This document shows, piece after piece, positions 33,835 through 47,200 of a DNA stretch of 64,000 nucleotides; within the stretch, counting starts at the first letter, position 1; each line of letters opens with the position of its first letter. A program made the position numbers and the translations under genes. This DNA is from Gnetum montanum (lineage: Eukaryota > Streptophyta > Gnetopsida > Gnetales > Gnetaceae), in the NCBI GenBank assembly GCA_015680685.1, contig MNCI01005823.1, positions 68,623 through 132,622 of the forward strand, read 5' to 3'. The notes beneath the pieces were generated by a model, which was given only the letters and a program-made list of their open reading frames with translations, did not search any database and had not been told where the DNA came from.

Positions 33835-34640
33835 CCAGGGCATAGCTTCATCATAATTATAACTGAATATTTCATTAAGTGGATTGAGGCTATTTCCCTT
33901 AGGAAGAAAACACCACAACAAGTTTATAAATTTATGCTTGATAACATAATGACCTGTTTTGGCTTACTTATGATCATAGTGACAAACAATGGGCCATAAT
34001 TTAGTAGTGTTAAAACTAAATACTTTTATGAGCAGTTTGGTATCAAACATTCCTTCTTGTCACCATACTACCCTCAGGTGAATGACCAAGTGGAGGCCAT
34101 AAATAAAGTCATCATCATCCTTTTGAAGAAGATGCTAAATAATAGCAAAAAATGATGGCATGAGCAGTTAGTCTATGCACTCTAGGCCTAGTGCACAACA
34201 TGATAAATGAAAAAAGATAAGACATCTTACAGTCTTATCTACAAATCTAAAGTAATTTTTTCCCTTGAATTGTAGGTTCCATCACTTCAAGTGATCCTCT
34301 CAAACTTCATTGATGAAGGTCAGAATAATGAGTTGAGAACCATATACCTCAACCCAATAGAGGATAAGCATATGAAAATGCTTAATTGCATCGAATGGCA
34401 CCGAGAAAAGTAACAACAAAAACACCCTCACAAATAGCATCATTGCTTGATCAAGAAAGGGGACCTAGTCCTCAAGATCATTCATGAATCCATAGATAAA
34501 TTTTCAACCAACTAGGGAGGGCATTTCTTGGTTACTAAGGCCTATGATAATGGAGTGTTCAAGCTTACTAATCAACATGATATTGAATTTTCCAATCTAG
34601 TGAACCATTCAAATCTGAAGTTGTACTATTCTTAGCATGC
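33835..34640 (+). pseudogene. pol: Integrase of TatB, remainder after GP2
   Basis: Continues the catalytic core: GHSFIIIITEYFIKWIEAISL, TNNGP in place of TDNGP (second catalytic Asp lost, about 33,985), SPYYPQVNDQVEAINKVI with the catalytic Glu (about 34,090), then the C-terminal GDLVLKIIHE and FSTN region up to KLYYS at about 34,635. Stops replace expected Trp residues (KK-stop-WHE, YAL-stop-A). Plus-strand ORF 33,778-33,999 spans the LTR junction and is therefore a chimera. Confidence 0.85.
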
Positions 34641-34965
34641 CACACATCAATGGAAAAAAGTAAGAATTCATATACTATGATGTTAAACTAGCATAAATCC
34701 AATATGTCCACTATGACATTAAACTAGCAAGACACAAGTTTTCCATGACTATAAACTAGCATAACAAGTTTGCTATGACTATAAACTAGCATAGAAACAA
34801 CCATTCGTCCGGCATGATGTTAAACTAGCATAGCATTCATCCTTGGATCATGATGTTAAACTGACATAATAGCTTATCCTCTACAACATTAAACTGGCAT
34901 GTAGTAGTCCACTATGACTATAAAATAGCACACTACCATCTACCAAGATCTTAAACTAGGATTTC
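34641..34965 (+). repeat. Tandem repeat after integrase (TatB)
   Basis: Eight to nine units of about 30-40 bp with the core CTATGACATTAAACTAGCA (for example 34,676, 34,711, 34,748, 34,783, 34,853). TatD has the same repeat at 52,700-53,262, also directly after integrase. Shares TTAAACTAGC with the blocks beside the antisense gene. Confidence 0.85.
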
Positions 34966-35089
34966 TATCAATCACACATAAGTTTCACGAGCGAGCAAGC
35001 AAGAATTATTTCAACTCCTTTCCACATTCCCCACTTTTCCACACCATGTAGGTGGGGATATTGCAATCCCAAAATGGATAATTGGCCAT

Positions 35090-35457
35090 CAGCTTGGCCT
35101 TTAGAGCACTTGCAACATTATTCCCCCCTGCTACTATTTTGCTAATTTTTTAGGCTCTTGTCATTGCTCGACCTTGGAATCATTTGTAGCATTATAGCCC
35201 CCTACCATTTTGTTGATTTTTTAAGCTCCAATTGTCAGCATAACCTTTGCAGCACTTTTAGCACTATGGCACCCTACCATTTTGCTAATTTTTCAAGCTC
35301 TTATCATCTCTCTAACCTCTTGAGAACTTGTAGCATCATCGCCCTTTGGCATTTCACTGGCTTTTTAAATGCTTGCCATCACTCTGGCCACTTGAGCACC
35401 TACAACATCATTGTCCCCCAGCATTTAATTGGCTTTCTAAATGCTTGCCATTACTAA
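35090..35457 (+). repeat. 72-bp tandem repeat, about 4.7 copies
   Basis: GCATTA/GCACTA/GCATCA landmarks fall at 35,189, 35,261 and 35,333 and near 35,405, exactly 72 bp apart. Units share CCTACCATTTTGYTGATTTTT and AAGCTC. Because 72 is a multiple of three, one frame stays open (35,158-35,457) and gives a 24-residue periodic peptide; I regard that as incidental. Confidence 0.8.
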
Positions 35458-35461
35458 GTGA

Positions 35462-35800
35462 ATTTTGCAATGATGAAGTAATCTCAATCTTTATTTCCGA
35501 TCATGTGCGTGTCCAAGTACGTCACACTCGAATAAAGATGTCGTACAATTATAATCACCATACTGCAGGCATGCACTAGAAGAGAGGGTTGAGAGGAAAT
35601 ATGACAAAAAATCCTACTCTAATACTAATTGGCTTCCTAAAAACTGACCAAAAAAACTCTCCTTCTCATGAAACTACATGTGTATTTATAGCCTCACGCA
35701 GGAGTCGCGATATCATGTATCTGATATTGTTGTTGGGTGTGATATCGTTTACCCAATATCATGGGTTTAATATCGCAACCAGATGAATCACGATTCATCA
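35462..35800 (-). repeat. Truncated LTR of the GP family
   Basis: On the minus strand starts TGATGAATCG and carries GATATC/GATATTG palindromic words, a TATAAATAC box (about 35,679-35,687) and, further in, CGAATAAAGAT..GTACTTGG similar to the GP1 LTR (14,900-14,950). The inner half is missing. No partner LTR is seen nearby. Confidence 0.65.
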
Positions 35801-36511
35801 CCAGTAGGAAGTCACCACATTGCTCCGATGTGCATAATTAGACTAGTTGAGCTTCTCAAGAGTGCACATCCTTGTTACCCTATTATGGCCTACACCCATC
35901 CCTATGCCTCCATACCCTTGCATTCCCTTGCATAGTCAAGACTACAAACCCCCACAACCACATGGAACCCTCTTGTAGGCCAAACCATAATACCCAAGGA
36001 AAACATAACATAAGTTGTCCCATGGGGAGCCTTTGTTGGCTAGTCAAAGCCTAGGCAGATGTAACATAAGTCATCCTAGGAAAGAAACACATGTCCCATA
36101 GATGCAATGTAGTTTTGCAAGCATCAAAGAAAAACCCATCCGGTGGCACACAGTCCACTTGGTGGAATGCATCCCATAGTTAGCATTTAGCAAAGTGTAA
36201 AACCCAAAGAAGGTTCACCCCATAGCAAAAAGAAAAACAAAAGTAAAAAAGCAAAAAGAAAATAAAAAAAAGAGCAAGGAGAAATACCATGATCCCCTTT
36301 TTGTATTTTATCTTTCTTATTATGCCCTATCAAGTATACTTACACCTTTTACTCCTAGCATACCACTATCCACAACACTCTTGAGCATGAAACAATGACA
36401 TCTAACCATGCATGAAAGAGTAATGTTGGTGTCAAGCCTGCTGTGATGTTTTGTCATACTTTATCAATGTCTCTTTGGCCACTCCTCTAAATGTCAACAA
36501 AGAGGGGCCAA
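35801..36511 (+). other. TatB 3' untranslated region and polypurine tract
   Basis: No gene seen. An A-rich stretch lies at 36,220-36,285. The tract AACAAAGAGGGGCCAA (36,497-36,512) sits immediately before the LTR and is identical in core to that of TatD and TatC; it would prime plus-strand DNA synthesis. Confidence 0.75.
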
Positions 36512-38080
36512 TCAAACACCACCAAATTGGGGCTACTACATTTCAACTACAAATTTATCTAAGTGTCAACATGAGGCAAATTTTTTGTAAGTGCTAGGAC
36601 TATGTTCTTCATTGCACTAGAGCATAGTCAACCCAATGGAGAGCATAGTTAGCTCCAAAGACTAACTTTTTGCAATTTTTCCTAAGTGTTATCATGAAGC
36701 AAAAAGCTGTAGATTTTTCTAAGTGTTGGGACTAAGCTTTCCATTGCATTGGAGTGTAGTCAGCTCAATAGAGAGTGTAGTCAACATCGAAGGCCAATTT
36801 GCAAATTTTTCTAAGTGTCAAGCTAACACTTGTAGATTTTTCTAAGTGCTAAGACTATACTCTCCACTGCACTCGAGTGTAGTCAAGTATAGTTGGCATG
36901 AAAGAAATGGTTTGGTAGATTTTCTAAGTGTTGAGACTACGCTCTCCACTAGACTAGAGAGCAATCAAGCATAGTTAACTAGAAGCTAGATTCTACAAAA
37001 AATTTTCAGGTGCTAGGACTATGCTCAACCCTAGTTTTGAGTGTATTTAGCCTCCCATGGAGAGTGTAGTTAGCAAACATCCATTTTTCTACAAAATGTT
37101 TTTAAGTATTAGACTATGCTCTCCCCCAATCTAGAGTGTAGTCAAGCATAGTCATGTAAAATAGCCTCCAGAGGCCTCCACAATGCAGCACCAACATTCA
37201 CATTAGCTCCAATGTACCTCTAGCAAGTAGCACGCATCTTTTTGGCATCCCCATTTGTCCAAAAATTGTAACTATGCTTGATCCCACTTGAGATAGTGAA
37301 CAACGTAGTCCTAGAGTGTAGTCTCCAAAGTTGCATTTTTTTGCATTTTTTCAAGTACATTGTAATCTTTTTGGCACATAAACATGTAGTTGGCAATGTA
37401 GTCATAATATAGCAATCTCATAGAGTCCATTGGAGCACATCATAGCACAACACTGCTTGCTTTAGTGAAGAGCGTAGTTGGGTGCAGCGTAGTCCCAATT
37501 GTCACAATTTCCACATGGAAGCTAATTCACATTTCATGGGAAACCTAGGCCTATAAATACCCCAACCTTGTACATTTTAGGGGTTGGAAAATCTAAAATG
37601 AGCTTAGCATTTTTTGGCATCTCTGGCATTTTCCATTATAGCATCTTAGTAAGACAAGACATTCGAACACCACTGTAGCTCAATGTAGGACACTGCAAAT
37701 AACCGCAGTCCACTACACATTGTGGTGGCCAACCCAGTAGGCACAAAAATCATGGTAAACATCAGTTTTGATAACCCAAACACCCTAACATTGTGACTAT
37801 GCTACCCACTACACCTAGTATACACCACATACTCTCATCCCTTTTGAGGTTAAGTATGCTCAACCTTGTTTGGGGTGGTGCCATTTTCTCTCTCACTCTC
37901 TCTCTGCTATGCATTTTTTACCATTTTTACTTGCATTTTGGCATTTTACTTGTATTTTTGGTTGTTTCCATGCAAAAATACACATTGACACTTGTGTTTT
38001 GCACCAAAAACCTGGACTACACTCACCCTTATTGACACTGTGAACACCGCTGAAACACTTAGCACCATTTTGACATTACA
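36512..38080 (+). repeat. TatB 3' LTR
   Basis: 1,569 bp, from TCAAACACC (first TG decayed to TC) to CATTTTGACATTACA, corresponding to TGAAACACC and TTACA in TatA. The U3 half (36,540-37,490) holds six to eight modules with dyads such as CTATGCTCTCC..GGAGAGTGTAGT. TATAAATAC at 37,552-37,560. The ORFs in it are not genes. Confidence 0.82.
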
Positions 38081-38228
38081 TTTTGTAAGTTCCTATTTAA
38101 TTAACAAGATCATTCTAGGCATCCGATCTCCGCCTCTAGTAGGCCCTCACATGGACATCAGGTTAAAGTTGTTTACTTACAAACCTCTCGATGTTCCATT
38201 CTAGCCATTGACATTTTTGATCACTACA
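38081..38228. other. Unassigned 148 bp between TatB and array B
   Basis: Not satellite and not clearly LTR. It contains ATCTCCGCCTCTAGTAGGCC, faintly like the TatA leader (CACTAGAAGGAGGGCC), so it might be a decayed primer-binding region, but the match is weak. No gene. Confidence 0.4.
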
Positions 38229-41200
38229 GGTCTATTTGGCCAAGACTTAGTCACTAGGGTCCATTTGCCCAAACCTTCATCTCAAGGATCCATTTTGCCT
38301 ATAGTTGGTCCTAAGTGTCATTTGTCCAACACATGGTTCCAAGGATCCATTTGGCCAACCATTGGTCTCGAGGGTCTGTTTGGCCAACCCTTGATCTCAA
38401 CGGTGCATTTGGTTAACACTTGCTCTTGAGGGCCCGTTTAGCCAATACTTGGCCCCAAGGGTCCATTTTGCCAACACTTGATTCTAAGGGTCCATTTGTC
38501 CAAACCTTAGTGTTGAGGATCCATTGAGTACTCCCTTTATCTTGAGGGTCCATTATGCCAAACCTTGGTTGTGATGGTCCATTAGGCCAACACTTGGTCC
38601 TAGGCATACATTTTTCCTATAGTTGGTCCCAAAGGTCCATTTGGCCAATAGTTGGTCCCAAGGGTCCGGTTCACAATTGGTTGGTCTTGAGGGTCTATTT
38701 GGCCTATAGTTAGTCCCAAGGTTCTATTTGGCAAACATATGTTCTCAAGGATCTATTTGGTGAGCACATGTCCCTGAGGATCTTTTTGGCCAACACTTGG
38801 CCCTGAGGGTCTATTGGGCCAACACTTGGTCCCAAGGGTCTATTTATTGAACAACTAGTGCCAAGGATCCATTAGGCCAACACTTTTTCCTAAGGGTCCA
38901 TTGGGTCAAAATTTCATTGCGAGGGTCCATTTTCCCTATAGCTGGTCCCAAGATTCCATTTAACCAACAACAAGTCTTGAGGGTTCATTTAGGCAACACA
39001 TGGTCCCAAGGATTTGTTCAGCCAACCTTTGGTCTTAAGAGTCTATTTGGCCAACAATTGGTCCCAAGGATTTATTTGGACCAAACCTTAGTCCCAATGG
39101 TTTGCTATTCCAAACCTTGGTCTCAAGGGTCTGTTGGGCCAACACTTGGTTCCAAGGATCTATTTTTTCTATAGTTGGTCCCAAGGGTCAAGTTGACAAG
39201 TGGTTGGTCCCCATGGTCCATTTGGCCTATAGTTGGTCTTGAGGGTTCATTTGGCTAACACTTGATTGAGGGTTTGTTTGGAAAACCCTTTGTCCCAACG
39301 GTTCATTTGCCTTGGTCCCAAAAGTCTATTTGCCAAATGGCTGGTCCCGATGGTCCATTAAGCCAACACTTGGTCCCAAGGATCTATTGGATCAACATTT
39401 GGTCCTAACCTTCCATATTTCCTAAGAATTTGTCTACCCAATAGTTGGTCTTGAGGGTTCATTTGGCCACCACTTAGTCTCAAGGGTCCATTTGGCCAAC
39501 ACTTCGTCTCGAGTGTCTGTTTTGCCAACACTTGGTCTTGAGGTCTGTTTGGCCAACACTTCATCCTAAGTGTTTGTTTTGCTAACAATTGGTTCCAATG
39601 ATCCTTTTACTAACCGATTGGTCTTGAGGGTCCATTTGGCCAATAGTTGGTTCCAAGGGTTCATTTGGTAAGTGGTTGGTCCTAAGGGCCTATTTTTCCA
39701 ACACTTGGTTCTGAACCCTTTGTCCCAAGGATTCATTGGGCCAACCCTTAGTCTCGAGAGTCCATTTGTAGAATGGTTGGTCCTGAGGGTTTTTTTTGTT
39801 CTATAGTTGATCCAAAGGATCTATTTGATAAACACTTAGTCCTGACAATTCCCTTGGCAACTGGTTGGTCTTGAGGATCCATTTTAACAACACTTGATCT
39901 CCAGGATTCATTTGTCCATACCTTTATCTTGATGGTCTATTGGGACAACCCTTGGTCATAAAGGTATATTTACCAAATGGTTGGTCTCGAGTGTTCATTT
40001 ATCAAATGGTTGGTCTTGAGGGTTCATTAGGCCAAAACTTGGTCTTGAGGGTTCGTTGGTCCAACACTTTGTCCCAAGGATCCATTTTTCCTACAATTAG
40101 TCTTGAGGGTCTATCTGGACAACACTTGGTCTCAAGGGTCCATTTGGCCAACCCTTGGTCTAGAGGATCCATTTGGCCAACACTTGGTACTAAAGATCCA
40201 TTTGGCCAATGCTTCGTCCCCCATCTAGCCAACACTTAGTCCAAAGAATCCATCTAGCCAACCCTTGGTCCTAAGGATCCATTAGACACTCCCTTGGTCA
40301 TGATCATCTGTTGGATCAACACTTAGTCCTAAGGGTCTGTTTAGCCAACCCTTGGTTCCAAGGGGCCATAGGACCAACCCTTCATCTCAAGGGTCCATTG
40401 GACCAAACCTTGGTCTTGTGGGTCTGTTGGGTCAACACTTGGTCTTGAGGGTTTTTTTGGCCTATGATTGGTCTTGAGGGTACATTTGGTCAATATTTGA
40501 TTTTGAGGGTCCATTTAGTAAGTGGTTAGTCCCAAGGATCCATTTGGCCAACACTTGGTTTTGAGGGTTCATTTGGTGAGCAATTGGTCATGAGGGTCCA
40601 TTTGGCCAACACTTGGTCCCAAGGATCCTTTTGACCAACCCTTGCTCCTAAGGGTAAGTAGGGCCAATCCTTTATCCTGAGTATGCATGGGTTCAAACTT
40701 TGTTCCCAAGGAACCATTTGGCAAATGGTTGCTCCTGAGGATCCATTTGGCCAATCCTTTGACCTGAGCATTTGTTGGGCCAACCCTTGGTCCCAAGGGT
40801 CCACTTGCCGAAGTGTTGGTCCTAAGGATCTATTAGGCTAACACTTGGTCCTAAGCATCCATGAGGCCAACACTTGATCGTAAGAGTCCGTTGGGCCAAC
40901 ACTTGATCCTAAGCATCCATTGTGCCTACAGCTCGTTTCGAGGGAACGTTTAGCCAACTGTCGATACCAAGGGTCTGTTTGGCCAATAGTTGGTCCTAAG
41001 AGTCCATTAGGTGAATCCTTGATCTTAAAAGTCCTTTGGGCCAATACTTCTTCCTTAGGGTCCATTTTTCTTGTAGTTGGTCCCAAGGGACCATTTAGTT
41101 AACCCTTTGTCTTAAGGGTCCATTGGGCCAACCCTTGTTCTTGAGGGTCTATTTGCTGAATGGTTGGTCTTAAGGATCTGTTAGGCCAACACTTGGTCCC

Positions 41201-44200
41201 AAGGGTTTGTTGGGCCAACCCTTGGTCCTAAGAGTCCATTTTTCAAATGGTTCATCCTAAGGGTTCGTTAGGCCAACACTTAGTCTTGAGGGTCTATTGG
41301 AACAATAGATAGTCTTGAAGGTCCCTATTGCCTACAATTGCTTTGGAGGGTCCATTTGGTCAACAGTTGGTCCCAAGGATTCATTTGGTCAACACTTGGT
41401 CCTAACGGTCTATTTGGCCAACTCTTGGTCCCAAGGGTCTGTTTGGCCAACCCTTGGTCTTAAGGGTCCATTTGTCCAACACTTGGCCCAAGCATTCATT
41501 TGGACAACACTTGGTTCCTAGGGTTTGTTAGGCCAACACTTGGTCCTAAGGATCTATTAAGTTAAACCTTGGTCCTAAGGGTTTGTTGGGCCAAAACTTG
41601 ATCCCAAAGGTCCATTTTGCTTACAGTTGGTCTCAAGAGTCCATCTAGCCAATAGTTGATCTCAAAGGTCCATTTGGCCAACCCTTGGTCTTGAGAATCC
41701 CTTTGGCACTCCCTTGGTCCCAAGGGTCCATTGGGTTAACAATTGGTCCTAAGGGTCCATTTTACCTATAGTTGGTCCCAAGGTTCCATCTTATTAACAA
41801 TTAGTCCTGAGGATTCAGTTGGCAAGCAATTGGTCCCCAAGGGTTCATTTGGCCAACACTTCATCTTAAGGGTCTATTTAGAAAATCTAATGAACAACAC
41901 TTCATCCCAAGGGTTTGTTAGGCCAACACTTGATCTCAAGGGTTGTATGGGCAACCACTTGGTCCCAAGGGTCCATTTTCCCTATAGTTGGTCCCAAGGA
42001 TTCATTTGCCCAATATGTTGTCCCAAGGATCAATTTGGCTAACACTTGGTCTTGAGGATCTATTTGGCCAACCTTTGGTTTTGAGGGTCCATTTGGCCAA
42101 CCCTTGGTCCTAAGGTTCTGTTTGACCAACACTTAGTCCTAAGGGTCTTTTTGGCCAGCACTTGGTCTCAAGGATTAGTTTGGCTAACAGTTGGTCCCAA
42201 GGGTCCGTTTGGTCAACACTTGGTCCTAATGGTTGATTTGGAACTCCCTTGCTCTCAATATCTATTGGGCTAAACCTTGGTCCTAAGTATCCATTGGACC
42301 ATCATTTTGCCCCAAGGGTACCTTTTTGCCTTAAGTTGGTCCTAAGGGTCCATCTAGCCAACAGTTGGTCCCAAGGGTTCGTTTTACCTATAGTTGGTCC
42401 TAAGATTTTTTTTGCCCAACACTTGATCTCAAGGGTCTATTTGGCCAACCCTTGGTCCTAAGGGTCCATTTGGCTAACACTTTTTCTTGAGGTTTCATTT
42501 GGCCAACCCTTTTTTCCAAGGGTCTATTTGGCCAACCCTTTATCTCGAGGATCTGTTTGGCCAACACTTGGTTTGGACTATTTGTTTGGACAATAATTGG
42601 TCCTAAGGTCCATTAGGCCAAACCTTGGTTTTGAGGATCTTTTGGACCAACACTTAGTTCCAAGGGTTCATTTTTCCTACAGTTGGTCTAGAGGGTCCAT
42701 CTAACCAACAGTTGATCTAGAGGATCCCTTCCTCCAACCTTTGGTCTTGAGGGTTCATTTGGCCTACAATTGATCTTGAGGATCTATTTGGCCAACAATT
42801 GGTCCTAAGGGTCTATTTGTTCAAAACTTGATCCCTATGGTGTGTTTGGCCAACCCTTGGTCTCAAGGTTCCATGGGTCCAACCCTTGATCCCAAGGATC
42901 CATCTATCCAACATTTGGTCCTAAGGGTTTGTCTCAACAACACTTATTCCTAAGGGTCTGTTTCGTCAACCCTTGATCCTAAGGGTCCGTTTGAACAACT
43001 ATTGGTCCCAAGGGTCTATTTTGCTAACACTTGGTCCTAAGGGTATGTCTGGTAAATGGTTTACCCCAAGGGTCCATTTGGCTAACACTTGGTTCAGAGG
43101 ATCTGTTTTGCCAACACTTAGTCATCAAGACCCATTTGGTCAACCCTTAGTTCCAAGGGGTCATTGGTCCAGCCCTTCTTGCCAAGGGTCCATTAGGCCA
43201 AACCTCTATCTCGAGGATCTAGTAGGCCAACACTTGGTCCTAAGGGTTCTTTCTACCTACAATTAGTCCCAACGGTCCATCTAGCCAACAATTAGTCTAG
43301 CCAACACATGGTCTTAAGGGTCTATTTGGCAAGTAATTGGTCCTAAGGATCCATTTAGCCAACACTTGGTCCCGAGGGTCCATTTCGCCAACTCTTGGTC
43401 CCAAGAGCCCATTTTCCAAATGATTGGTCCTGAGGATCTATTAGGCTAACACTTTGTCCTGAGGGTCTGTTGGGCCAATACTTAGACTTGAGGATCCATT
43501 TTTCCTATAGTTTTTCTTAAGGGTCCGTCTTGCTAATAGTTGGTCCCAAGGATCTATTTAGCAAACACTTGGTCTCTTGAGGGTTCATTTCATCAACCCT
43601 TGGTCCCTAGGGTCCATTTAGCCAACCTATTATCTTGAGGATCTATTTGGCCAACGCTTCACTCCAAGGATTCATTTGGCCAACACTTGGTCACGAGGAT
43701 CCATTTGGCCAACACTTGGTCTAAAGGATTCATTTGGCCAACCCTTGGTCCTAATGATTTATTATGGAAAAACTTGGTCTTGAGGGTCCATCTTGCCTAT
43801 AATTGGTCCTAAGGGTTCATCTAGCCAATGGTTGGTTATAAGGGTTTGTTTGGCCAAGACTTGGTCCTAAGGGTCTGTTTGGCTAACTCTTGATTCCTAG
43901 GGTTCATTTGGCAATTCCTTAGTCTTAAGGATTCATTTGGCCTATAGTCATTCTTGAGGGTCCTTTACCCAACACTTGGTCCAAAGGATTCATTTGGCCA
44001 ACCTTTGGTCCCAAGGGTCCATTTGGCCAACCCTTAATCTTGAGGGTTCATTTGGACAACACTTGGTCCTAAGGGTACATTTGGAAAATGGTTGGTCCTA
44101 AGTGTCTGTGTTGCCAACATTTGGTCCCAGGGGTTAGTTGGACCAAACCTTGGTTCCAAGGAACTGTTTCACCAACCCTTTGTCCCAAGGGTCCATTGGA

Positions 44201-47200
44201 CACTCCTTTGGTGCTAAGGGTTCATTGGGCCAACACTTGATCTTGAAAGTCTGTTTGACAAACACTTGGTCTTGAGGGTCCATTTGGGGAATTATTGGTC
44301 CCAGGGTCTATTTGGCCAACATTTAGTCTTGAGGTTCAATTGGGCCAAGCCTTGGTCCCCAAGCACCATTTGGCTAACCCTTGGTCTTGAGGGTATATTG
44401 GGCCAAACCTTGGTCCTAAGGATCTGTTGGGTCAACACTTGGTCACAAGGGTCCATTTCTACTACAATTGATCTAGAGGGGCCATCTAGCCAACAAGTGG
44501 TTTGAAGGATCCACTAGTTCAAACCCTAGTCTTATGGGTTCAATTAGCCTACAATTGGTCTCAAGGATCCGTTTGGCCAATGCTTGGTCCTAAGGGTTCG
44601 TTTGGTAAATGGTTGGCCATGAGGGTTCATTTGGCAAACAATTGGTCCTAAGGGTCTATTTGTTCAAAACTTGATCCCTATGGTGTGTTTGGCCAACCCT
44701 TGATCTCAAGGATTCATTTGGCGAACCATTTATCCTAAGGGTTCATTTGCCCAACCATTGGTTCTAAGGGTCCATTTTCTAAATGGTTGGTCCTAATGAT
44801 CCATTTTCCTAATAGTGGCTCTCAAGGGTCTATTATGCCAATACTAGGTCCTAAGGGTTCATTGGGCCAAACCTTGGTCTTCTGGGTTTGTTTGGCCAAC
44901 CCTTGGTTCTAAGGGTCCATTTTCTAAATGGTTGGTCCTAATGATCCATTTTCCTAACAGTGGCTCTCAAGGGTCTATTATGCCAATACTTGGTCCTAAG
45001 GGTTCATTGGTCCAACACTTGATCTTGAAAGTCTGTTTGGCAAACACTTGGTCTTGAGGGTCCATTTGGGGAATGATTGGTCCCAGGGTCTATTTGGCCA
45101 ACATTTAGTCTTGAAGTTCAATTGGGCCAAGCCTTGGTCCCCAAGCACCATTTGGCTAACCCTTGGTCTTGAGGGTATATTGGGCCAAACCTTGGTCTTA
45201 AGAGTCACTTGGACTAACACTTGGTCTTGAGGGTCTCCTTTGCCTACAGTTTATTTGAAGGGTCCATCTAGCCAATAGTTGGTATGGAGGATCCCTTAGT
45301 CCAACCCCTAGTCTCAAGGGTTCGTTTGGCCTATAGTTGATCTTGAGGATCCATTTGGCCAACACTTTGTCCCAAGGGTTCGTTTGGAAAATGGTTCATC
45401 CTAAGGATCCATTTGGCTAACACTTGGTCCCAAGGTTCCATGGGCCCAACCTATGGTTCCAAGGATTTATTTGGCTAACACTTGATCTCAAGGGTCTGTT
45501 TAGCCAAACCTTGGTCCCAAGGGACCATTTGTCCAACACTTGGTCCCAAGGATCTATTTGGCCAACACTTAGTCTCGAGGATCCATTTGGTCAACACTTA
45601 GTTCAAAGGGTCCATTTGGCCAACCCTTGGTCCCAAGGCTTCATTGGACTAACACTTGGTCTTGAGGATCTGTTGGGACAACCCTTGGTCTCAAGGGTCC
45701 ATTTGGCCAACCCTTGGTCTCTAGGGTTTATTTGGCCAATGCTTGGTCTCAAGGTTAGGTTTGGGGACTGATTGGTACTAAGGTTCCATTTGGTCAAAAC
45801 TTGTTCCTAAGGGTCAATTGGGCCAAACATTGGTCTCAAGGGACTATTTAGCCAACCCTTGGTCTTGAGGGTCCCTTGAACACTCCCTTGGTCTCAAGGA
45901 TTCATTGGGCCAAACCTTGGTCCTAAGGATCTGTTGGGTCAACACTTGGTCACAAGGATCCATTTTTCCTACAATTGGTTCCAAGAGTCCATCTAGCCAA
46001 CAGTTGGTTTGGAGGGTTTACTAGTCCAAACCTTAGTCCCAAGGATCTATTTCATCTAATGTTGGTCCTGAGATCCATTTGGCCAACACTTCATCTTAAG
46101 CATTCGTTTGATGAATAGTTGGTCCCAAAGGTCTATTTGGCAAACACCTGGTCTTAAGGATCTATTTGGCCAACCCCTTGTCCCAATGATCTATGTGGTA
46201 AACCCTTGGTTTTGAGGATCCATCTATACAAAAATTGGTCCCAAGGGTTTGTGTGTCCAACACTTGGTCTTGAGGGTCTATTTCACCAATTAAGGATCTG
46301 TTTGACCAACCCTTAGTCTTGAGAGTCTGTTTGGCCAATGGTTAGTCCCAAGGGTCCATTTGGTAAACAGTTGGTCCTAACGGTTCATTTGGCTAACACT
46401 TGGTCTCGAGGGTCCATTTTGACAATCTTGGTCTTGAGGGTCCATTTGGCCAACCTTGATCTCAAGGGTCCATTTAGCTACCACTTGGTCCTAAGTGTCC
46501 ATTTTACTATAATTGATCCTAACAACCCATCTGGCCAAAAATTGATCTAAAGGATCTATTTGGCAAGTAATTAGTACTAAGGATCCATTTGGCTAACAAT
46601 TGGTCTTGTTCATTTGACCAACACTTTCTCTTGAGGGTCTGTTGCACCAACCATTGGTCCTAAGGGTCTTTTTGTTAAATGGTTGGTCTTGAGGGTCTAT
46701 TAGTCCAAAACTTGATCCTAAGGGTCTGTTGGGCCAATACTTGATCTTAAGGGTTGTTTTGTCCAATATTTGGTCCCAAGGATCTATTTGGCCAACACTT
46801 GGTCCCAAAGGACCATTTGGTCAACCCTTAGGCCCAAGGGTTCATTTGGCCAACCATTAGTCCTAAGGGTCCATTTGGTGAGTGATTGGTCCCAAGTATC
46901 CATTTGGATAATACTTCATCCCAAGGGTTTTTTTGGCTAACACTTGGTCTTGAGGGTCCATTGGGCCAACCCTTGGTCCCAAGTGGTCATTTGTTGAACA
47001 GTTGGCCAATACTTGGTCTTCAGGGTCCATTTTTCCTATAGTTTATCCTAAGCATTCATCTGGCTAACAATTGGTCCCAAGGGTCCATTTGACCAACACT
47101 TGATCCTGAGGGTTTTGTTTGGTCAACCCTTGGTCTTGAGGGTCTTTTTGGCCAACCCTCGATTTCAAGGATCTATTTGTCCAATACTCAATCCCAAGGA

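Larger units (their letters stand above)
15396..38080 (+). mobile_element. TatB: Tat-type retrotransposon, 5' end lost, with nested insertions
   Basis: Reads in order gag, protease, antisense gene, RT, RNase H, second RNase H, integrase, 3' untranslated repeats and 3' LTR. Gag starts abruptly at GP1 (15,395/15,396), so the 5' LTR and gag start are missing. GP2 splits integrase at 26,728/33,835, and another LTR fragment sits at 35,462-35,800. All coding parts carry many stops and at least one frameshift. It is visibly more decayed and more AT-rich than TatD, and therefore probably older. Confidence 0.9.
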
